From contig JAVBXP010000031.1 of the NCBI GenBank assembly GCA_030824495.1, positions 49,116-113,115 of the forward strand: a stretch of DNA of 64,000 nucleotides, in the 5' to 3' direction. The notes under the pieces are model-generated. The model did not search any database, was not told the DNA's origin, and was given only the letters and a program-made list of their open reading frames with translations. The position numbers and the translations under genes are program-made. This DNA comes from a bacterium. GTDB taxonomy: Bacteria > Pseudomonadota > Alphaproteobacteria > Caulobacterales > Caulobacteraceae. This document shows, one piece after another, positions 42,888 to 53,489 of this stretch. Within the stretch, counting starts at the first letter, position 1; each line of letters opens with the position of its first letter.

Positions 42888-43273
42888 GTGAGGGGGCCAA
42901 ACACCGCTTCGATTTTCTCTTTGAGAGTCTGGGTGGTGAAGGGCTTGACCAGATAGTTGTTCACCCCGAACTGCACCGCGCGCTGCACGAGCTCGCGGTC
43001 GGCCCGGCCGGTCAGCATGATGACAGCAGTCTTGGAGGTAGGGCCATGCGCCCGAATGGCGCGTAGCAGGCCCAGCCCGTCCAGCTTGGGCATGTTGAAG
43101 TCGGTGATCACCAGGTTGCAGGGCGCGGAGATCAGGGCGCGCAGGCCCTCCTCGCCATCGGGCGCCTCGCGCGTCTGGGTGATGCCGAGCGCGTGCAGGC
43201 TGGTGCGGATCAGCGAGCGCATGGTCTGCTGATCGTCAACGATGAGGGTCTTGATGCTAACGGCGGTGGGCAT
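42884..43273 (-). CDS. cheYII: CheY-type response regulator (CheYII)
   Basis: 129 residues, a single receiver: acidic pair LIVDDQ, phospho-acceptor Asp in LVITDFNMPKLDG, Thr in MLTGRAD and Lys in YLVKPFT. Expected to bind the flagellar switch or act as phosphate sink. Starts within the last base of the cheB stop. Confidence 0.92.
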   Translation of the reverse strand: MPTAVSIKTLIVDDQQTMRSLIRTSLHALGITQTREAPDGEEGLRALISAPCNLVITDFNMPKLDGLGLLRAIRAHGPTSKTAVIMLTGRADRELVQRAVQFGVNNYLVKPFTTQTLKEKIEAVFGPLT

Positions 43274-44310
43274 CAGGCGCTCCTATGGCTTTCGGCGGCC
43301 GCACAGAGGTTCAGGATCGCGGGGCCCATGCGTGAGAGGCCGACCTGCTTCTCAACGGCGCCGATCTCGAACGCGACGCGGGGCATGCCGTAAACGACAC
43401 AAGAGGACTCATCTTGGCCCAAGGTGCGGGCTCCGGCCTGTTTCATGGACATCAAGCCGGCCGCGCCGTCACGGCCCATGCCGGTCAGGATGGCGCCGAC
43501 GGCGGGGCGATTCAGCTTGGCGACGGACTCAAATAGCGCGTCGACCGAGGGGCGGTGACCGTTGACCGGCTCGCCCTGGCGCAGCCGGATGACCGGATGG
43601 GCCGAGGACATCACCTCCATGTGGGCGTCGCCGCCGGGAGCGACATAGACGTGGCCGACCTGCAGCCGATCGCCGTCTCGAGCCTCGGTCACGTGCGCGC
43701 CGGAGATCTTGTCCAGGCGGGCGGCGAAGCTCTTGGTGAAGGTCGCCGGCATGTGCTGGGTGATGACGGTCGGCGGGCAGGTGTCGGGGAAGTTCGACAG
43801 GATGGTCAACAGCGCTTCGACGCCGCCGGTCGAGGACCCGATCGCCAGGATCGCGTCGGAAGCCCGGTAGTCGCGGTCGCGCTCAACGACAGCCACCGGA
43901 CCGTTGTAAGGCTTCACTCGGGCTTTGGCCGCAGCCTTCACCTTGGCCGTGAGGTCGGCGAAGGCTTCCTGGGCGGTGACGCCGCCAACCGGTTTGCCCA
44001 CGCAATCCACCGCGCCCAACTCCAGGGCCTGCAGGGTCACGTCGGCGCCGGACTGGGTCAGGGTCGAGACCATGACCACCGGCGTCGGCCGCAGGCGCAT
44101 AATCTTTTCCAGGAACTCCAGGCCGTTCATCTTCGGCATCTCGATGTCGAGGGTGACGACGTCGGGATTGAGCTTCTTGATCTGCTCGCGGGCTTCGATG
44201 GGATCGTTGGCGAAGCCCAGAACTTCGATCTCGGGGTCGCGCTTGAGCGCCGCGCCGATCAAGCCGCGCATGGTGGCGCTGTCGTCTACGACCAGGACGC
44301 CGATTGTCAT
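43273..44310 (-). CDS. cheB: CheB methylesterase/response regulator
   Basis: 345 residues: N-terminal receiver with [12 protein letters not shown] and [16 protein letters not shown] (phospho-Asp), linker, then the methylesterase with catalytic Ser in [12 protein letters not shown], His in [11 protein letters not shown] and Asp in [11 protein letters not shown]. Removes methyl groups from chemoreceptors when phosphorylated by CheA. Overlaps cheR by 4 bases. Confidence 0.97.
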   Translation of the reverse strand: MTIGVLVVDDSATMRGLIGAALKRDPEIEVLGFANDPIEAREQIKKLNPDVVTLDIEMPKMNGLEFLEKIMRLRPTPVVMVSTLTQSGADVTLQALELGAVDCVGKPVGGVTAQEAFADLTAKVKAAAKARVKPYNGPVAVVERDRDYRASDAILAIGSSTGGVEALLTILSNFPDTCPPTVITQHMPATFTKSFAARLDKISGAHVTEARDGDRLQVGHVYVAPGGDAHMEVMSSAHPVIRLRQGEPVNGHRPSVDALFESVAKLNRPAVGAILTGMGRDGAAGLMSMKQAGARTLGQDESSCVVYGMPRVAFEIGAVEKQVGLSRMGPAILNLCAAAESHRSA

Positions 44311-45191
44311 CGCACGGCTCCCTTGACGGAATAGGTGGTCAGGCCGGTGGTCTCGAACAGGCTGGCGCCGGGCCCGGAAACCCGCTCCGAGTGGCCGATA
44401 TAGAGCGTGCCGCCCGGCTCCAGCAGTGGGGCGAACCGGCTCCAGATGCGTTCCTGGGTCGGTTCGTCGAAGTAGATCACGACGTTGCGGCAGAAGATGA
44501 CGTCGAACTTGCCCTTCATCGGCCAGTCGCCGATCAGGTTCAGTTCCTTGAACGAGACCAGGGTCCGCAGTTCGTCAGCGACTTCCCAGGCGCCGCTGGC
44601 GGCCTTCTTGAACCACTTGCGGCGCAGGTCGAGCGGCACCGGGGTGACGGCGTCCTCGCGGTAGATGCCGGCGCGACCCTCGGCGACCATGTTGGGGTCG
44701 ATGTCGGTGGCCAGGATCTTCACATCCAGGTTCGCCGCTTCCGGCAGGGCCTGAAGCACGGTGATGGCCATGGAATACGGCTCTTGGCCGTTGGAGCACG
44801 CCGCCGACCATAACCGGATCCGGCCGCCGCGCCGGGCGCGGTCGACCAGTTTGGGCATCACGACGTCACGCAGGTGATCGAAGTGGTGCGGCTCGCGGAA
44901 GTAGCGCGTCACGTTTGTGGTGAGCGCGGCCATCATGGCCTGGCGCTCGTCAACGCCCTGCTTGTCTTCGACCAGGGCACAATATTCTCGGAACGAGCGC
45001 AGGCCTAGCGAACGCAGGCGCTTGGCCAGGCGCGAATAGACCAGTGCGGCCTTGCCCTCGGCCAGGGCGATGCCAGCGTGGCTGTGCAGGATCTGCGCGA
45101 TCTTCTTGAAGTCGTCCTCGGTGAAGAGAAACTCGCCTTCGACCAGACCGTTTGCGCCGCTCTTGGAGCGGGTCTCCGACGTCGTACTCAT
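44307..45191 (-). CDS. cheR: CheR chemoreceptor methyltransferase
   Basis: 294 residues. SAM-dependent glutamyl methyltransferase: [17 protein letters not shown], the SAM-binding [26 protein letters not shown] and [14 protein letters not shown]. Start taken at 45191 ([10 protein letters not shown]), overlapping the cheW stop by 4 bases; the frame is open further upstream. Works opposite CheB; the receptor at 48669 ends in a possible CheR/CheB docking pentapeptide. Confidence 0.96.
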   Translation of the reverse strand: MSTTSETRSKSGANGLVEGEFLFTEDDFKKIAQILHSHAGIALAEGKAALVYSRLAKRLRSLGLRSFREYCALVEDKQGVDERQAMMAALTTNVTRYFREPHHFDHLRDVVMPKLVDRARRGGRIRLWSAACSNGQEPYSMAITVLQALPEAANLDVKILATDIDPNMVAEGRAGIYREDAVTPVPLDLRRKWFKKAASGAWEVADELRTLVSFKELNLIGDWPMKGKFDVIFCRNVVIYFDEPTQERIWSRFAPLLEPGGTLYIGHSERVSGPGASLFETTGLTTYSVKGAVR

Positions 45192-45664
45192 GCCGCTTCG
45201 GCTTCCATTTCCGGCAGCACGCGGTCGAGGGAGATCAGGCTGACCATCCGCCCGTCGATGGCGAACAGTCCCTTCACGAACATCTTCACCGTGTCGCACG
45301 CGACGTCCGGCGTCGGCTGCACCATGTCGTCGCTGACGTCGATGATGTCGCTGACCGCCTCGACCAGCAGGCCGAGCGTGCGGCCGCCGACGGTCACGAC
45401 CATGATCACGTGACGGGCGCTGGGCTCGCTGGTGGTCAGGCCCAGGCGCGCGCCCAGATCGACGATCGGCAGGACCGCGCCGCGCAGGTTGATGACGCCC
45501 TTCATGTAGGACGGGGTGCGGGGCAGGGGCGTGGCCACGGTCCAGCCGCGGATCTCACGCACCTGCATGATGTCTACGCAGAATTCCTGATCGGCGATGC
45601 GGAAGGCGATCAGTTCGCGGCGGGCGCCGGGGGCGCTCTGGGTGACGGGATCGGTCATGCTCAT
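45188..45664 (-). CDS. cheW: CheW coupling protein
   Basis: 158 residues: one CheW SH3-like domain ([40 protein letters not shown]). Links chemoreceptors to CheA. ATGA overlap with cheA upstream and with cheR downstream. Confidence 0.95.
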   Translation of the reverse strand: MSMTDPVTQSAPGARRELIAFRIADQEFCVDIMQVREIRGWTVATPLPRTPSYMKGVINLRGAVLPIVDLGARLGLTTSEPSARHVIMVVTVGGRTLGLLVEAVSDIIDVSDDMVQPTPDVACDTVKMFVKGLFAIDGRMVSLISLDRVLPEMEAEAA

Positions 45665-47952
45665 CCTGCCATTCGCTTTTCGCTTCTCGGCGCCGGCTTG
45701 CGCCGATGCTGGGTGGTCACCAGGGCGTCGACGTCGAGGATGAGCGCGACGCGGCCGTCGCCGAGAATGGTGGCCGCGGCGATGCCGTCGATCTGCTGGT
45801 AGTTGGCTTCGAGGCTCTTGATCACCACCTGGCGCTGGCCCTGGATGGCGTCGACCAGCAAGGCCGCCTTGCCGCCGCCTTCGCTTTCGACCAGGACGGC
45901 GACGCCCTGGCCAGGCTCCATCGGGGCGTCACGGAAGCCGAGCGCCACGCCGACGTCGATCAGCGGGACGAAGGTGTCGCGGATGCGGATCACCGCGTCC
46001 TTGCCCCCGACCAGGTGAACATCCTCGGCGCGGGGCGTCAGGCTCTCGACGATGGCCGACAGCGGCGTGACCAGGGTCTGCTCGGCGGCGGTGACCACCA
46101 TCCCGTCCAGCACCGCCAAGGTCAGCGGCAGGGACATGGTGAACTTCGAGCCCTTGCCGGGCTCCGACGAAATCGAGATGCGGCCGCCCAGGCCTTGGAT
46201 CGAACGGCGGACCACGTCCATGCCGACGCCGCGGCCGGAAATGTCCGAAATCGTCTCGGCGGTCGAGAAGCCGGGCAGGAAGATCAGGTTGTCGACTTCT
46301 TCGTCCGACAGCACCGCATCCTCGGCGATCAGGCCCTTTTCGACCGCGATGCCGCGAACGCGCGGACGATTGATGCCGCGTCCGTCGTCCTGGATTTCAA
46401 TGACGATGCGGCCGCCGCGGTGCAGGGCGCGGAGCTTTACGACGCCTTCGGCCGGCTTGCCCGCTTCGGCGCGGCCTTCGGGCGTCTCCAGCCCGTGGTC
46501 GATGGCGTTGCGCAGCATGTGGGTGATCGGATCGGTCAGGCGTTCGATGACGGTCTTGTCGACCTCGGTGCCTTCGCCTTCCATCAGCAGCTTAACGCGC
46601 TTGCCGGTCATGTCGGCGACTTCGCGCACCAGGCGCGGCATGCGCTGGAACACCGATTTCACCGGCTGGGCGCGGATCGCCATGACGCTGTCCTGGATCT
46701 CGCGCGTCAGCAACTCGAGATCTTCGAGGCCAAGCACGACGTTGGACGAGCGGGCCAGGCCGCTCTCCAGCACGCGCTGGGACAGCATGGCTTGCTGGAT
46801 GACCAGCTCGCCGACGGCGTTGATCAGGCGGTCGACACGGTCCAGATCGACGCGGATCGTCGCCTGGGGCGCAGTGGCCGGACCGCCGGCGTTGGCGGCG
46901 ACGGGCGGAGCAGCCTTTGCGGCCGGCGCGGGCGCGGGCGGCGCGACCGGAGCCGGCGCTGCGACGGTTTCGGTCTGGGCGCGCGCGATCAGGGCGGCGA
47001 CGTCGAGTTCTTCGGGAGCCGGCGCAGGTTCGGGCGCCTCGGCGGTCGGGACGTCAGCCTGCACACGGGCCAGCAAGGCGGCGATGTCGAGCGGGGCGTC
47101 GGCGCTGGCGGCGGCCAGTTCGTCGTCGCTGAGCGGGCGGTCGGGGGGCGATCCCGCCCCGCCTTCCTGGGTGATTGTGATGGCGCAGTCGTCCTCGACG
47201 AATTCGAAGACTTCGCGGATGTCGGCTTCGCCAACCTCGGAGGTCAGGCGGATGGTCCAGTTGAGGTAGGAGCTCTCGGCGGCCAGTTGATCCAGGGCTG
47301 GCAGGGCGCTGTCGTCCAACGTGACTTCCGTGGCGCCCAGGCGGGCCAGCTCGCGCAGCACGAGGCCGGACTCGTTAGCCTTGGCGTACATCTCCGACTT
47401 CGGAGCAAACTCGATGACCCAGACGCCGGGCGGCGGGGTCTCCGGTTCAAGCGCCAGGGGGGGGAGGTCGAAGGCCGGGCTCTCGGCTTCGTCGCTGTCG
47501 ATGCTGACGGCCATCGGCACGAAGCCGAAGTCTTCGTCGTCGCCCAGATCGTCGTCGGCGGCGAGATCATCGCCGATCAGGGCCTTGAGCTCGGCCAGCA
47601 TGCCTGCCGAGCGGGCCTCGTCCACCGCGCCGCCGTCGCGGGCCGCGGCGACGTGGTCGGCCAGCACGTCGAAGGCGCGCAGCAGGGTCTTGGCGACCTC
47701 GTCGGTCAGCTCCATCTTGCCGGAGCGCAGTTCGTCCATGACCGTTTCGAAGACGTGGGCGAACCGGATCAGATTTTCCAACCCGAACGCGCCAGCGCCG
47801 CCCTTCACCGAGTGAACGGCGCGGAACACGGCGTTGATCGTCTCGTCGTCAGCCTCGCCGGTCTCCATCGCCAGCAGACCCTGCTCGGCGTCGGTCAGGA
47901 GTTCGTCGCACTCCTGGAAGAAGGTCTGCTTGATGCTCTCGAACGGATCCAA
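45661..47952 (-). CDS. cheA: CheA chemotaxis histidine kinase
   Basis: 763 residues. HPt domain with phosphorylated His 47 ([15 protein letters not shown]), a long acidic P2/linker region (residues about 130-350), dimerisation helix ([19 protein letters not shown]), ATPase ([32 protein letters not shown]) and a C-terminal CheW-like domain. The start codon is TTG at 47952, read as Met, with GGAGCG 7 bases ahead. Receives signals from receptors through CheW and phosphorylates the CheY proteins and CheB. Confidence 0.96.
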   Translation of the reverse strand: MDPFESIKQTFFQECDELLTDAEQGLLAMETGEADDETINAVFRAVHSVKGGAGAFGLENLIRFAHVFETVMDELRSGKMELTDEVAKTLLRAFDVLADHVAAARDGGAVDEARSAGMLAELKALIGDDLAADDDLGDDEDFGFVPMAVSIDSDEAESPAFDLPPLALEPETPPPGVWVIEFAPKSEMYAKANESGLVLRELARLGATEVTLDDSALPALDQLAAESSYLNWTIRLTSEVGEADIREVFEFVEDDCAITITQEGGAGSPPDRPLSDDELAAASADAPLDIAALLARVQADVPTAEAPEPAPAPEELDVAALIARAQTETVAAPAPVAPPAPAPAAKAAPPVAANAGGPATAPQATIRVDLDRVDRLINAVGELVIQQAMLSQRVLESGLARSSNVVLGLEDLELLTREIQDSVMAIRAQPVKSVFQRMPRLVREVADMTGKRVKLLMEGEGTEVDKTVIERLTDPITHMLRNAIDHGLETPEGRAEAGKPAEGVVKLRALHRGGRIVIEIQDDGRGINRPRVRGIAVEKGLIAEDAVLSDEEVDNLIFLPGFSTAETISDISGRGVGMDVVRRSIQGLGGRISISSEPGKGSKFTMSLPLTLAVLDGMVVTAAEQTLVTPLSAIVESLTPRAEDVHLVGGKDAVIRIRDTFVPLIDVGVALGFRDAPMEPGQGVAVLVESEGGGKAALLVDAIQGQRQVVIKSLEANYQQIDGIAAATILGDGRVALILDVDALVTTQHRRKPAPRSEKRMAG

Positions 47953-47977
47953 CTGGACGCTCCGGGTCGGGGAAGGG

Positions 47978-48343
47978 TTAGGCGGCGACTCGGCGGACGG
48001 CTTCGACCAGCTTCACCGGATTGAACGGCTTCACGATCCAGCCGGTGGCGCCGGCCGCGCGGGCCCGCTCCTTCTTGGCCGCGTCGCTTTCGGTGGTGAG
48101 CACGAGGATCGGCGTGGCGCGGTGATCGGGATTGGCGCGAACGCCTTCGATCACGCCAAAGCCGTCGAGGCGCGGCATGTTGATGTCGGTGATCACAACG
48201 TCGGCGCCGTTGGCTTGCAGGACTTCTAGGCCCTCAACGCCATCGACCGCCTGGATCACGGTGTATCCGGCCTGAACCAGCGCATGGTTCAGCATTTCCC
48301 GCATTGTGCGGCTGTCGTCGATGGTCAGAACGGTTTTGCTCAC
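47978..48343 (-). CDS. cheYI: CheY-type response regulator (CheYI)
   Basis: 121 residues, GTG start. Receiver: TIDDSRTMREML, phospho-Asp in VVITDINMPRLDGFGV, LTTES switch and WIVKPFNP Lys. Expected output regulator of the flagellar switch. Lies between cheX and cheA, ten bases after cheX. Confidence 0.93.
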   Translation of the reverse strand: MSKTVLTIDDSRTMREMLNHALVQAGYTVIQAVDGVEGLEVLQANGADVVITDINMPRLDGFGVIEGVRANPDHRATPILVLTTESDAAKKERARAAGATGWIVKPFNPVKLVEAVRRVAA

Positions 48344-48353
48344 GAGAGTCCCC

Positions 48354-48641
48354 CTAGGCCTCGAATTGCAGTTCGGGCTCGCCGAATGCAGCTAATTGCT
48401 CTGAAAAGACTGAAGACTGTTGCTCCACGGTTAAGTTGAGCCCGTCTTCCGCCCACATTTTTCGCGCGGACATCAAAACCTGGAGGCAGAGACCGCCCAG
48501 ACGCGTGACTTGCGAAGCGTCCAAGGTCAGCGGACGGCCCCGCAGGGCCATCAGTTCAGCGCGAAGCGGCTCGGCCGCTTGCAGGTCCAGAACAGGCGAC
48601 AGGCTCACCACGACGGGTGTTGCTGGCTCCGACATCGACAT
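48354..48641 (-). CDS. cheX: STAS-domain protein (CheX position)
   Basis: 95 residues, a single STAS domain: VVSLSPVLDLQAAEPLRAEL, RPLTLDASQVTRLGGLCLQVL, the DASQV part holding the site usually phosphorylated in anti-sigma antagonists (here Ser). In Caulobacter the gene after mcpA is called cheX. It may bind or modulate a receptor or kinase complex. Follows the receptor gene by 27 bases. Confidence 0.75.
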   Translation of the reverse strand: MSMSEPATPVVVSLSPVLDLQAAEPLRAELMALRGRPLTLDASQVTRLGGLCLQVLMSARKMWAEDGLNLTVEQQSSVFSEQLAAFGEPELQFEA

Positions 48642-48668
48642 CCCCCCAAAGGCCCGCTTCTGGCGGCC

Positions 48669-50579
48669 TTAGAATTCTTCCCAACCGTCAGTCTCGTGCG
48701 CCGGCTTGCGGAGCGCCGAGCCATCGCGGCTCATACGTCTCATCTGCGTGGCCGGCGCGGCCGGACGGTGTCCGGACGAAGCGGCCTGCTTGTGGCCGAT
48801 CTTGAACCGCGCAACAGATCCGGCGAGCGCCTCGGCTTCGTTGGCGAGGGCATGGCTGGCGGCTGTCGATTCTTCGACCATGGCCGCATTCTGCTGCGTG
48901 ACTTGATCCATTTGGTTAACAGCGCCGTTGACTTCGGCCAGGCCGGTCGCCTGCTCCTGGGCGCTGGCGGCGATCTCTCCGACCAGGCTGTCGATCTCCT
49001 CGACCCGGCCGACGATGCGCTGGAGCGCGTCGCCGGTCTCGCCGACCAGATGTACGCCTTGACCCACCTGTTGGGTGGAGGAGGAGATCAAGGTCTTGAT
49101 TTCCTTGGCGGCTTCGGCCGAGCGCTGAGCCAGAGCCCGCACCTCGGACGCCACCACCGCAAAGCCGCGACCAGCTTCACCGGCTCGCGCCGCCTCGACC
49201 CCGGCGTTCAAGGCCAGCAGATTGGTCTGGAAGGCGATCTCGTCGATCACCCCGATGATCTGGCTGATTTGTTGCGCGGATTCTTCGATTTCGCTCATGG
49301 CCGCGACGGCTTGCCGCACGACTTCACCGCTTTTCTGAGCATCACCGCGGGCGGCGAGCACGACTTGGGCGCAGGTCTTGGCCCCGCCGGCGGTCTTGTT
49401 GACGGTCGCAGTGATCTGGTCGAGCGCCGCGGCTGTCTCTTCCAGGCTCGCGGCCTGCTGTTCGGTGCGGCGCGACAGGTCGTCGGCGGCGGTCGAGATT
49501 TCGCCCGCGCCGTTCCGGATGCCGCCGACATTTTCGACCACGACAGTCATGGCGTCCTGCAGTTGGCCCATGGCGGCGTTAAAGTCGTTCTGCAGCTTCA
49601 CATAGTCGGCCGGGAAGGCCCGGGTGATGCGATGGGTCAGGTCGCCCTGGCTCAGTCGTTCCAGCCCTTCGGCCAAGCCCTGAACGACCTCGGCCTGCTC
49701 CTGGGCGGCGGCGGCGCGGCTCGCCTCGTTGCGGGCGCGCTCTTCCTCGGCGGCTTTGCGCTGCTCGGCGGTCTGGCCTTCCAGGCGCAGCTTTTCGATG
49801 CCGGCTTCCTTGAAGACCGAGACGGCTTCGGCCATTTGGCCGACCTCGTCCTTGCGGCCCATGGCCGGGATCATGGCGGTAAAGTCGCCTTGCGCCAGAC
49901 GGCGCATCGCGGCGGTCATGGCGTTCACCGGGCCAGCGATCATACGGGTGAGCAGGAAGCCAAGCCCGATGGCGATCATCACCGCCAAGGCCAAGCCGAT
50001 CACCAGCGAGGCGTAGGCCATCCGCGTGGAATCGATCTGGACCTGCTGCAGTTCTTCCATCTTCGCCATTTCGGCTTGGACGACGGCGTCCATCGCGTCT
50101 TCGACCGGCGAGATGAGTTGGTCGGCCAGGCCGTCAGGGCCGACCATGGCCAGGGCCTCCGGCAGGGTGACCGGATCGGCGCTGAGGCGAACCCCCGCGT
50201 CCACGACGTCGGCGCGCCACTTGTCGGCGCCCTTGGCGGCGGTATCGACCTTGGCCGCCAGTTCGGGGGAGTCAGCGAGTTGCTCGCGAGCGGCGTCGAG
50301 ACGCTGCTTGAAGTTCGCCCGGTGCTTGTCGACCCGTTCCAGATAGTAGTCGTTCTTCGAGAGCAGGTAGCCGCGGTAGCTGTTCTCTTGCCGCGTGAGG
50401 TAGAACTTCGCCTCGCTAAGCGCGGTGAGGGTTTCGCGGCCCTCCTTGATCTCAAGGCGCGCTTCATCGAGCGCGCGCAGGTTCACAAGCATGGCGCAGC
50501 CCATGCCGGCCATGGTGAGCGTCACGGCGGTGAAGCCGATCGCCAGCTTGCGGGAGATTTTCAGATTGTCGAACAGCAC
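48669..50579 (-). CDS. mcpA: Methyl-accepting chemotaxis protein, McpA type
   Basis: 636 residues, GTG start with GAGGAA 7 bases upstream. TM1 at about residues 12-32, helical periplasmic sensor domain about 35-185, TM2 about 190-212 ([19 protein letters not shown]), HAMP, and the cytoplasmic signalling hairpin with the tip sequence [20 protein letters not shown]. It ends ETDGWEEF, an acidic aromatic pentapeptide (GWEEF) like the NWETF CheR docking tail. First gene of the che operon. Confidence 0.93.
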   Translation of the reverse strand: MLFDNLKISRKLAIGFTAVTLTMAGMGCAMLVNLRALDEARLEIKEGRETLTALSEAKFYLTRQENSYRGYLLSKNDYYLERVDKHRANFKQRLDAAREQLADSPELAAKVDTAAKGADKWRADVVDAGVRLSADPVTLPEALAMVGPDGLADQLISPVEDAMDAVVQAEMAKMEELQQVQIDSTRMAYASLVIGLALAVMIAIGLGFLLTRMIAGPVNAMTAAMRRLAQGDFTAMIPAMGRKDEVGQMAEAVSVFKEAGIEKLRLEGQTAEQRKAAEEERARNEASRAAAAQEQAEVVQGLAEGLERLSQGDLTHRITRAFPADYVKLQNDFNAAMGQLQDAMTVVVENVGGIRNGAGEISTAADDLSRRTEQQAASLEETAAALDQITATVNKTAGGAKTCAQVVLAARGDAQKSGEVVRQAVAAMSEIEESAQQISQIIGVIDEIAFQTNLLALNAGVEAARAGEAGRGFAVVASEVRALAQRSAEAAKEIKTLISSSTQQVGQGVHLVGETGDALQRIVGRVEEIDSLVGEIAASAQEQATGLAEVNGAVNQMDQVTQQNAAMVEESTAASHALANEAEALAGSVARFKIGHKQAASSGHRPAAPATQMRRMSRDGSALRKPAHETDGWEEF

Positions 50580-51144
50580 TGTTCTTCCTCAGCTCTTTCG
50601 CGTTTTGGACCTGTGCGGGGACGCCGGGGGGTGCGGTCCGCCGCCGAAATCCAGCAACGTTTATGTGTAGGTCTCGCTCGCGCGGCGTATTGGACAGCGT
50701 TCAACTCGACTGAGCTGTAATTCCGGCCGAGTGGGCGCCAATAATTCGCTTCGAGCTTTGTGAATTCTCATCGACTGGGAGTTGCGGTGTGCTTTGCCCC
50801 TTCCAGCGCGTGTGCTGTCGGTAGCGCTTGGCCCTTGAAGAAAGAGTTACCGCTGACGGCGTGAATCGCTGCTTTCCCTGCAAAACCGGGGGGTTGAACG
50901 TCGGGTGCGACAATCTGGCACGCGAAGGGCTCCCATTCCCAGGGCCGGCCAAGCATCCGCCGTCGTTCCAGTCGAGCTCGGAAGGGCGGCCCTCATTTCA
51001 TGTTGAGTCCAAGTTCAATCCGAGAATATCTAGAAGGTCGGGTATGGCGCTCACTGAACTCGAGGCAGGGCTTCCGCCGGGTCATACTTGCAGTCGGCGC
51101 CCTGGAATGCTCGCCTATGCGCAACAATTGGCGGGAGGATATCG
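50580..51144. other. 565-base region without a supported gene
   Basis: Holds the upstream region of the che operon on the minus side and that of the acyl-CoA dehydrogenase on the plus side. No frame in it has convincing codon use: the longer frames (for example 50701-50952 minus and 50828-51154 plus) are Pro/Arg/Ser-rich shadows. GGGAGG at 51132-51138 is the ribosome site of the next gene. The stretch around 50890-50960 is discussed as a finding. Confidence 0.5.
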
Positions 51145-52335
51145 ATGGACCTGAGGCTCACGCCGGAGATGGAAGCGTTCCGCGACGAGGTGCGGACTTT
51201 CCTGGCCAATCATCGTGATCACTATGCGGGCGAGGCTGGCGCCAGGCCGCGTGAGGCGGCTCTCCAGTGGCAGCGGCTGCTGATCGACAACGGCTACGCC
51301 GCCCGCACCATCCCCAAGGCCTATGGCGGCTACGGCGCCGAGCCCGACATTCTGAAGACCCGGATCATCGCCGAGGAGTTCACCCGCGCCGGCGCGCCGC
51401 GCGGCTTCGCCAACCAGGGCATCTCAATGCTGGTCCCGACCCTGCTGGAGGTGGGCTCGGAGGACCAGAAGAAGCGATGGATCGGTCCGACCCTGCGCGG
51501 CGAGGTCGTCTGGTGCCAGGGCTATTCCGAACCAGGCGCGGGATCGGACCTGGCGTCGCTCCAGACCAAGGCGGTTGAGGACGGCGAGGACTTCGTCATC
51601 TCGGGCTCGAAAATCTGGACAAGCACCGCGGCCCAGGCGGACATGATCTTCTGTCTGGTACGGACGGAGCCTGACGCCGCCAAGCATGACGGGATTTCCT
51701 ACATCCTCTTCCCGATGACGACGCCGGGGATCGAGGTGCGGCCACTGAAGACCATGACCGGGTCGGCCGAGTTCAACGAGGTGTTCTTCACCGACGTTCG
51801 GGTTCCGCAGAGTGCGGTGGTCGGCGGGCGCGGACGCGGCTGGTTCGTGGCGAACGCGACGCTCAAGCATGAGCGCGGGATGCTGGGCGATCCGAACGCC
51901 ACCGAGGCGCGGATGCATTCGCTGATCGAGCTGATGAAGTCCGAGACCGTCGACGGCGAACGGCTGATCGACAATCCGGTGATGTGCGACCGTCTGATGC
52001 AGCTTCAGGCCCGGGTGATGGCCCAGAAGTTCAACGGTCTGCGGCTGCTGACATCCTCGATGACGGGCGAGCCGGCCGGCATGGCCGGACTGGTGGTCAA
52101 GCTCCAGGGCTGCGAGTTGAACCATCAGATCGCGGCGCTGGCCATCGACGCGCTCGGCGAGCTGGGCGTGCTCTATGAGGACGGCCCGCACCTTCGCGCC
52201 AAGGGCAGTTGGCAGTGGAACTACATGTTCGACCTTGGCCTGATCATCGGCGGGGGCACCGCCCAGATCCAGAAGAACATTATCGCCGAGCGTGGCCTGG
52301 CCCTGCCGCGCGAACCGAAGCTTGCGAGCGTCTGA
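51145..52335 (+). CDS. Acyl-CoA dehydrogenase
   Basis: 396 residues. FAD enzyme of the acyl-CoA dehydrogenase fold: WCQGYSEPGAGSDLASLQT (flavin/substrate loop), GSKIWTSTAAQADMIF, and the C-terminal helical FAD domain ending IIGGGTAQIQKNIIAERGLAL. Two neighbouring subunits form such dehydrogenases (FadE-type heteromers) in steroid degradation; the second gene begins one base after this stop. Start ATG 51145 has GGGAGG upstream. Confidence 0.93.
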   Translation: MDLRLTPEMEAFRDEVRTFLANHRDHYAGEAGARPREAALQWQRLLIDNGYAARTIPKAYGGYGAEPDILKTRIIAEEFTRAGAPRGFANQGISMLVPTLLEVGSEDQKKRWIGPTLRGEVVWCQGYSEPGAGSDLASLQTKAVEDGEDFVISGSKIWTSTAAQADMIFCLVRTEPDAAKHDGISYILFPMTTPGIEVRPLKTMTGSAEFNEVFFTDVRVPQSAVVGGRGRGWFVANATLKHERGMLGDPNATEARMHSLIELMKSETVDGERLIDNPVMCDRLMQLQARVMAQKFNGLRLLTSSMTGEPAGMAGLVVKLQGCELNHQIAALAIDALGELGVLYEDGPHLRAKGSWQWNYMFDLGLIIGGGTAQIQKNIIAERGLALPREPKLASV

Positions 52336-52336
52336 C

Positions 52337-53422
52337 ATGGACTTTTCCATCACCCCCGATCAGCGCCTGATGCAGGACAGCCTGATCCGCACCCTGGCCG
52401 GCGCCAGTTCGCTGGACCGTGTGCGGCGCTTCGCCGGCGACGCGGACGACAAGGGCGCCGACATCCACGCCGCCCTGGCCGATTTCGGCCTGACCGGCAT
52501 CGTCATTCCCGAAGAGTTCGGCGGGCTCGGCCTGCGCCTGCTGGACGCCGCCCTGGCGGCCGAGGCCCTGGGCCGGTCGGTGTCGCCAGGTCCGTTCCTG
52601 GGCGCCTATGTGTTGGCGCCGCTCGCCTTACGGCTGGCCGGGTCGAAGGCTCAGCAGTCGGAGTGGTTGCCCAAGATTGCGTCTGGCGAGATCATCGCCG
52701 GCGTCGCTATCGCCGAACCGGTGGCCGGCGCGCGCGACGGCGCGGGCGTCACCGCATCGGGCGGCAAGCTGAGCGGCAAGGCGCTGTTCGTCACCGACGC
52801 CCTCATCGCCGACATCTTCATCGTCGCCGCACAGGCCGGCGATCTGCATCTCGTGCGAGGTGACGCCGCGGGCCTGACGCGCTCGGCCATGACCACCATC
52901 GACCAGACCCGGCCGCTCGGCGAAGTCGGCTTCGACGGAACGCCGGCCGAGCCGTTGGCAGGCGGCGTGCACGCGCTGGACTCGCTGCGTGACGCGGGAT
53001 GGACGCTGCTGGCGGCGGACACTCTCGGCGCGGCGCAGGTGATGATCGAGAAGGCGGTCGACTACGCCAAGGAGCGCCGCCAATTCGGGCGGGTGATCGG
53101 CTCATTCCAGGCGGTGAAGCACATGTGCGCCGAGATGGCCGCTGAGCTTGAGCCATGCCGCTCGCTGGTGTGGTACGCCGCCTATGCCTTCGACGATGCG
53201 CCGGGCGAGGCCTCGCTGACCGCCGCCCACGCCAAGGCTCACCTCTCGGAAGTCGGCCGCTTCATCGCGCGCACGGCGACCGAGGTGCACGGAGGCATGG
53301 GCATCACCGACCTGCTGGGCCTGCACTTCTGGTTCAAACGCATCGGCCTGAACCGCCAGTTGCTGGGCGGCCCGGAGCGCGTTCGCCGCCTGGCTGCGCA
53401 AATCCAGGGTCTGACGGCCTGA
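52337..53422 (+). CDS. Acyl-CoA dehydrogenase, second subunit
   Basis: 361 residues, the same fold: FGLTGIVIPEEFGGLGLRLLD, IIAGVAIAEPVAGARDG, YAKERRQFGRVIGSFQAVKH, TATEVHGGMGITDLLGLHFW. The pairing of a full-length and a shorter dehydrogenase in one operon, one base apart, suggests a heteromer like those of steroid and terpenoid side-chain oxidation. Substrate unproven. Confidence 0.9.
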   Translation: MDFSITPDQRLMQDSLIRTLAGASSLDRVRRFAGDADDKGADIHAALADFGLTGIVIPEEFGGLGLRLLDAALAAEALGRSVSPGPFLGAYVLAPLALRLAGSKAQQSEWLPKIASGEIIAGVAIAEPVAGARDGAGVTASGGKLSGKALFVTDALIADIFIVAAQAGDLHLVRGDAAGLTRSAMTTIDQTRPLGEVGFDGTPAEPLAGGVHALDSLRDAGWTLLAADTLGAAQVMIEKAVDYAKERRQFGRVIGSFQAVKHMCAEMAAELEPCRSLVWYAAYAFDDAPGEASLTAAHAKAHLSEVGRFIARTATEVHGGMGITDLLGLHFWFKRIGLNRQLLGGPERVRRLAAQIQGLTA

Positions 53423-53489
53423 GGCCTCGCGCCGGGCCTTGCGCCCGGTGGCCAGGAGATTAGCTTTCCTTCGAGCAATCGGAGGTTCC

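Noticed and set aside
45706..48024. Long plus-strand frame (772 codons) opposite cheA and cheYI
   Set aside because: It is antisense to genes with full catalytic motifs. Such long frames are common by chance in GC-rich genes, and the translation has low-complexity Gly/Gln/Asp/Ala runs.
50916..50931. TGGCACG followed by GC at sigma-54 spacing upstream of the acyl-CoA dehydrogenase
   Set aside because: The -24 element matches, but the -12 element reads GGGCT rather than TTGCA, there is no activator gene nearby and the target is not a typical sigma-54 gene.
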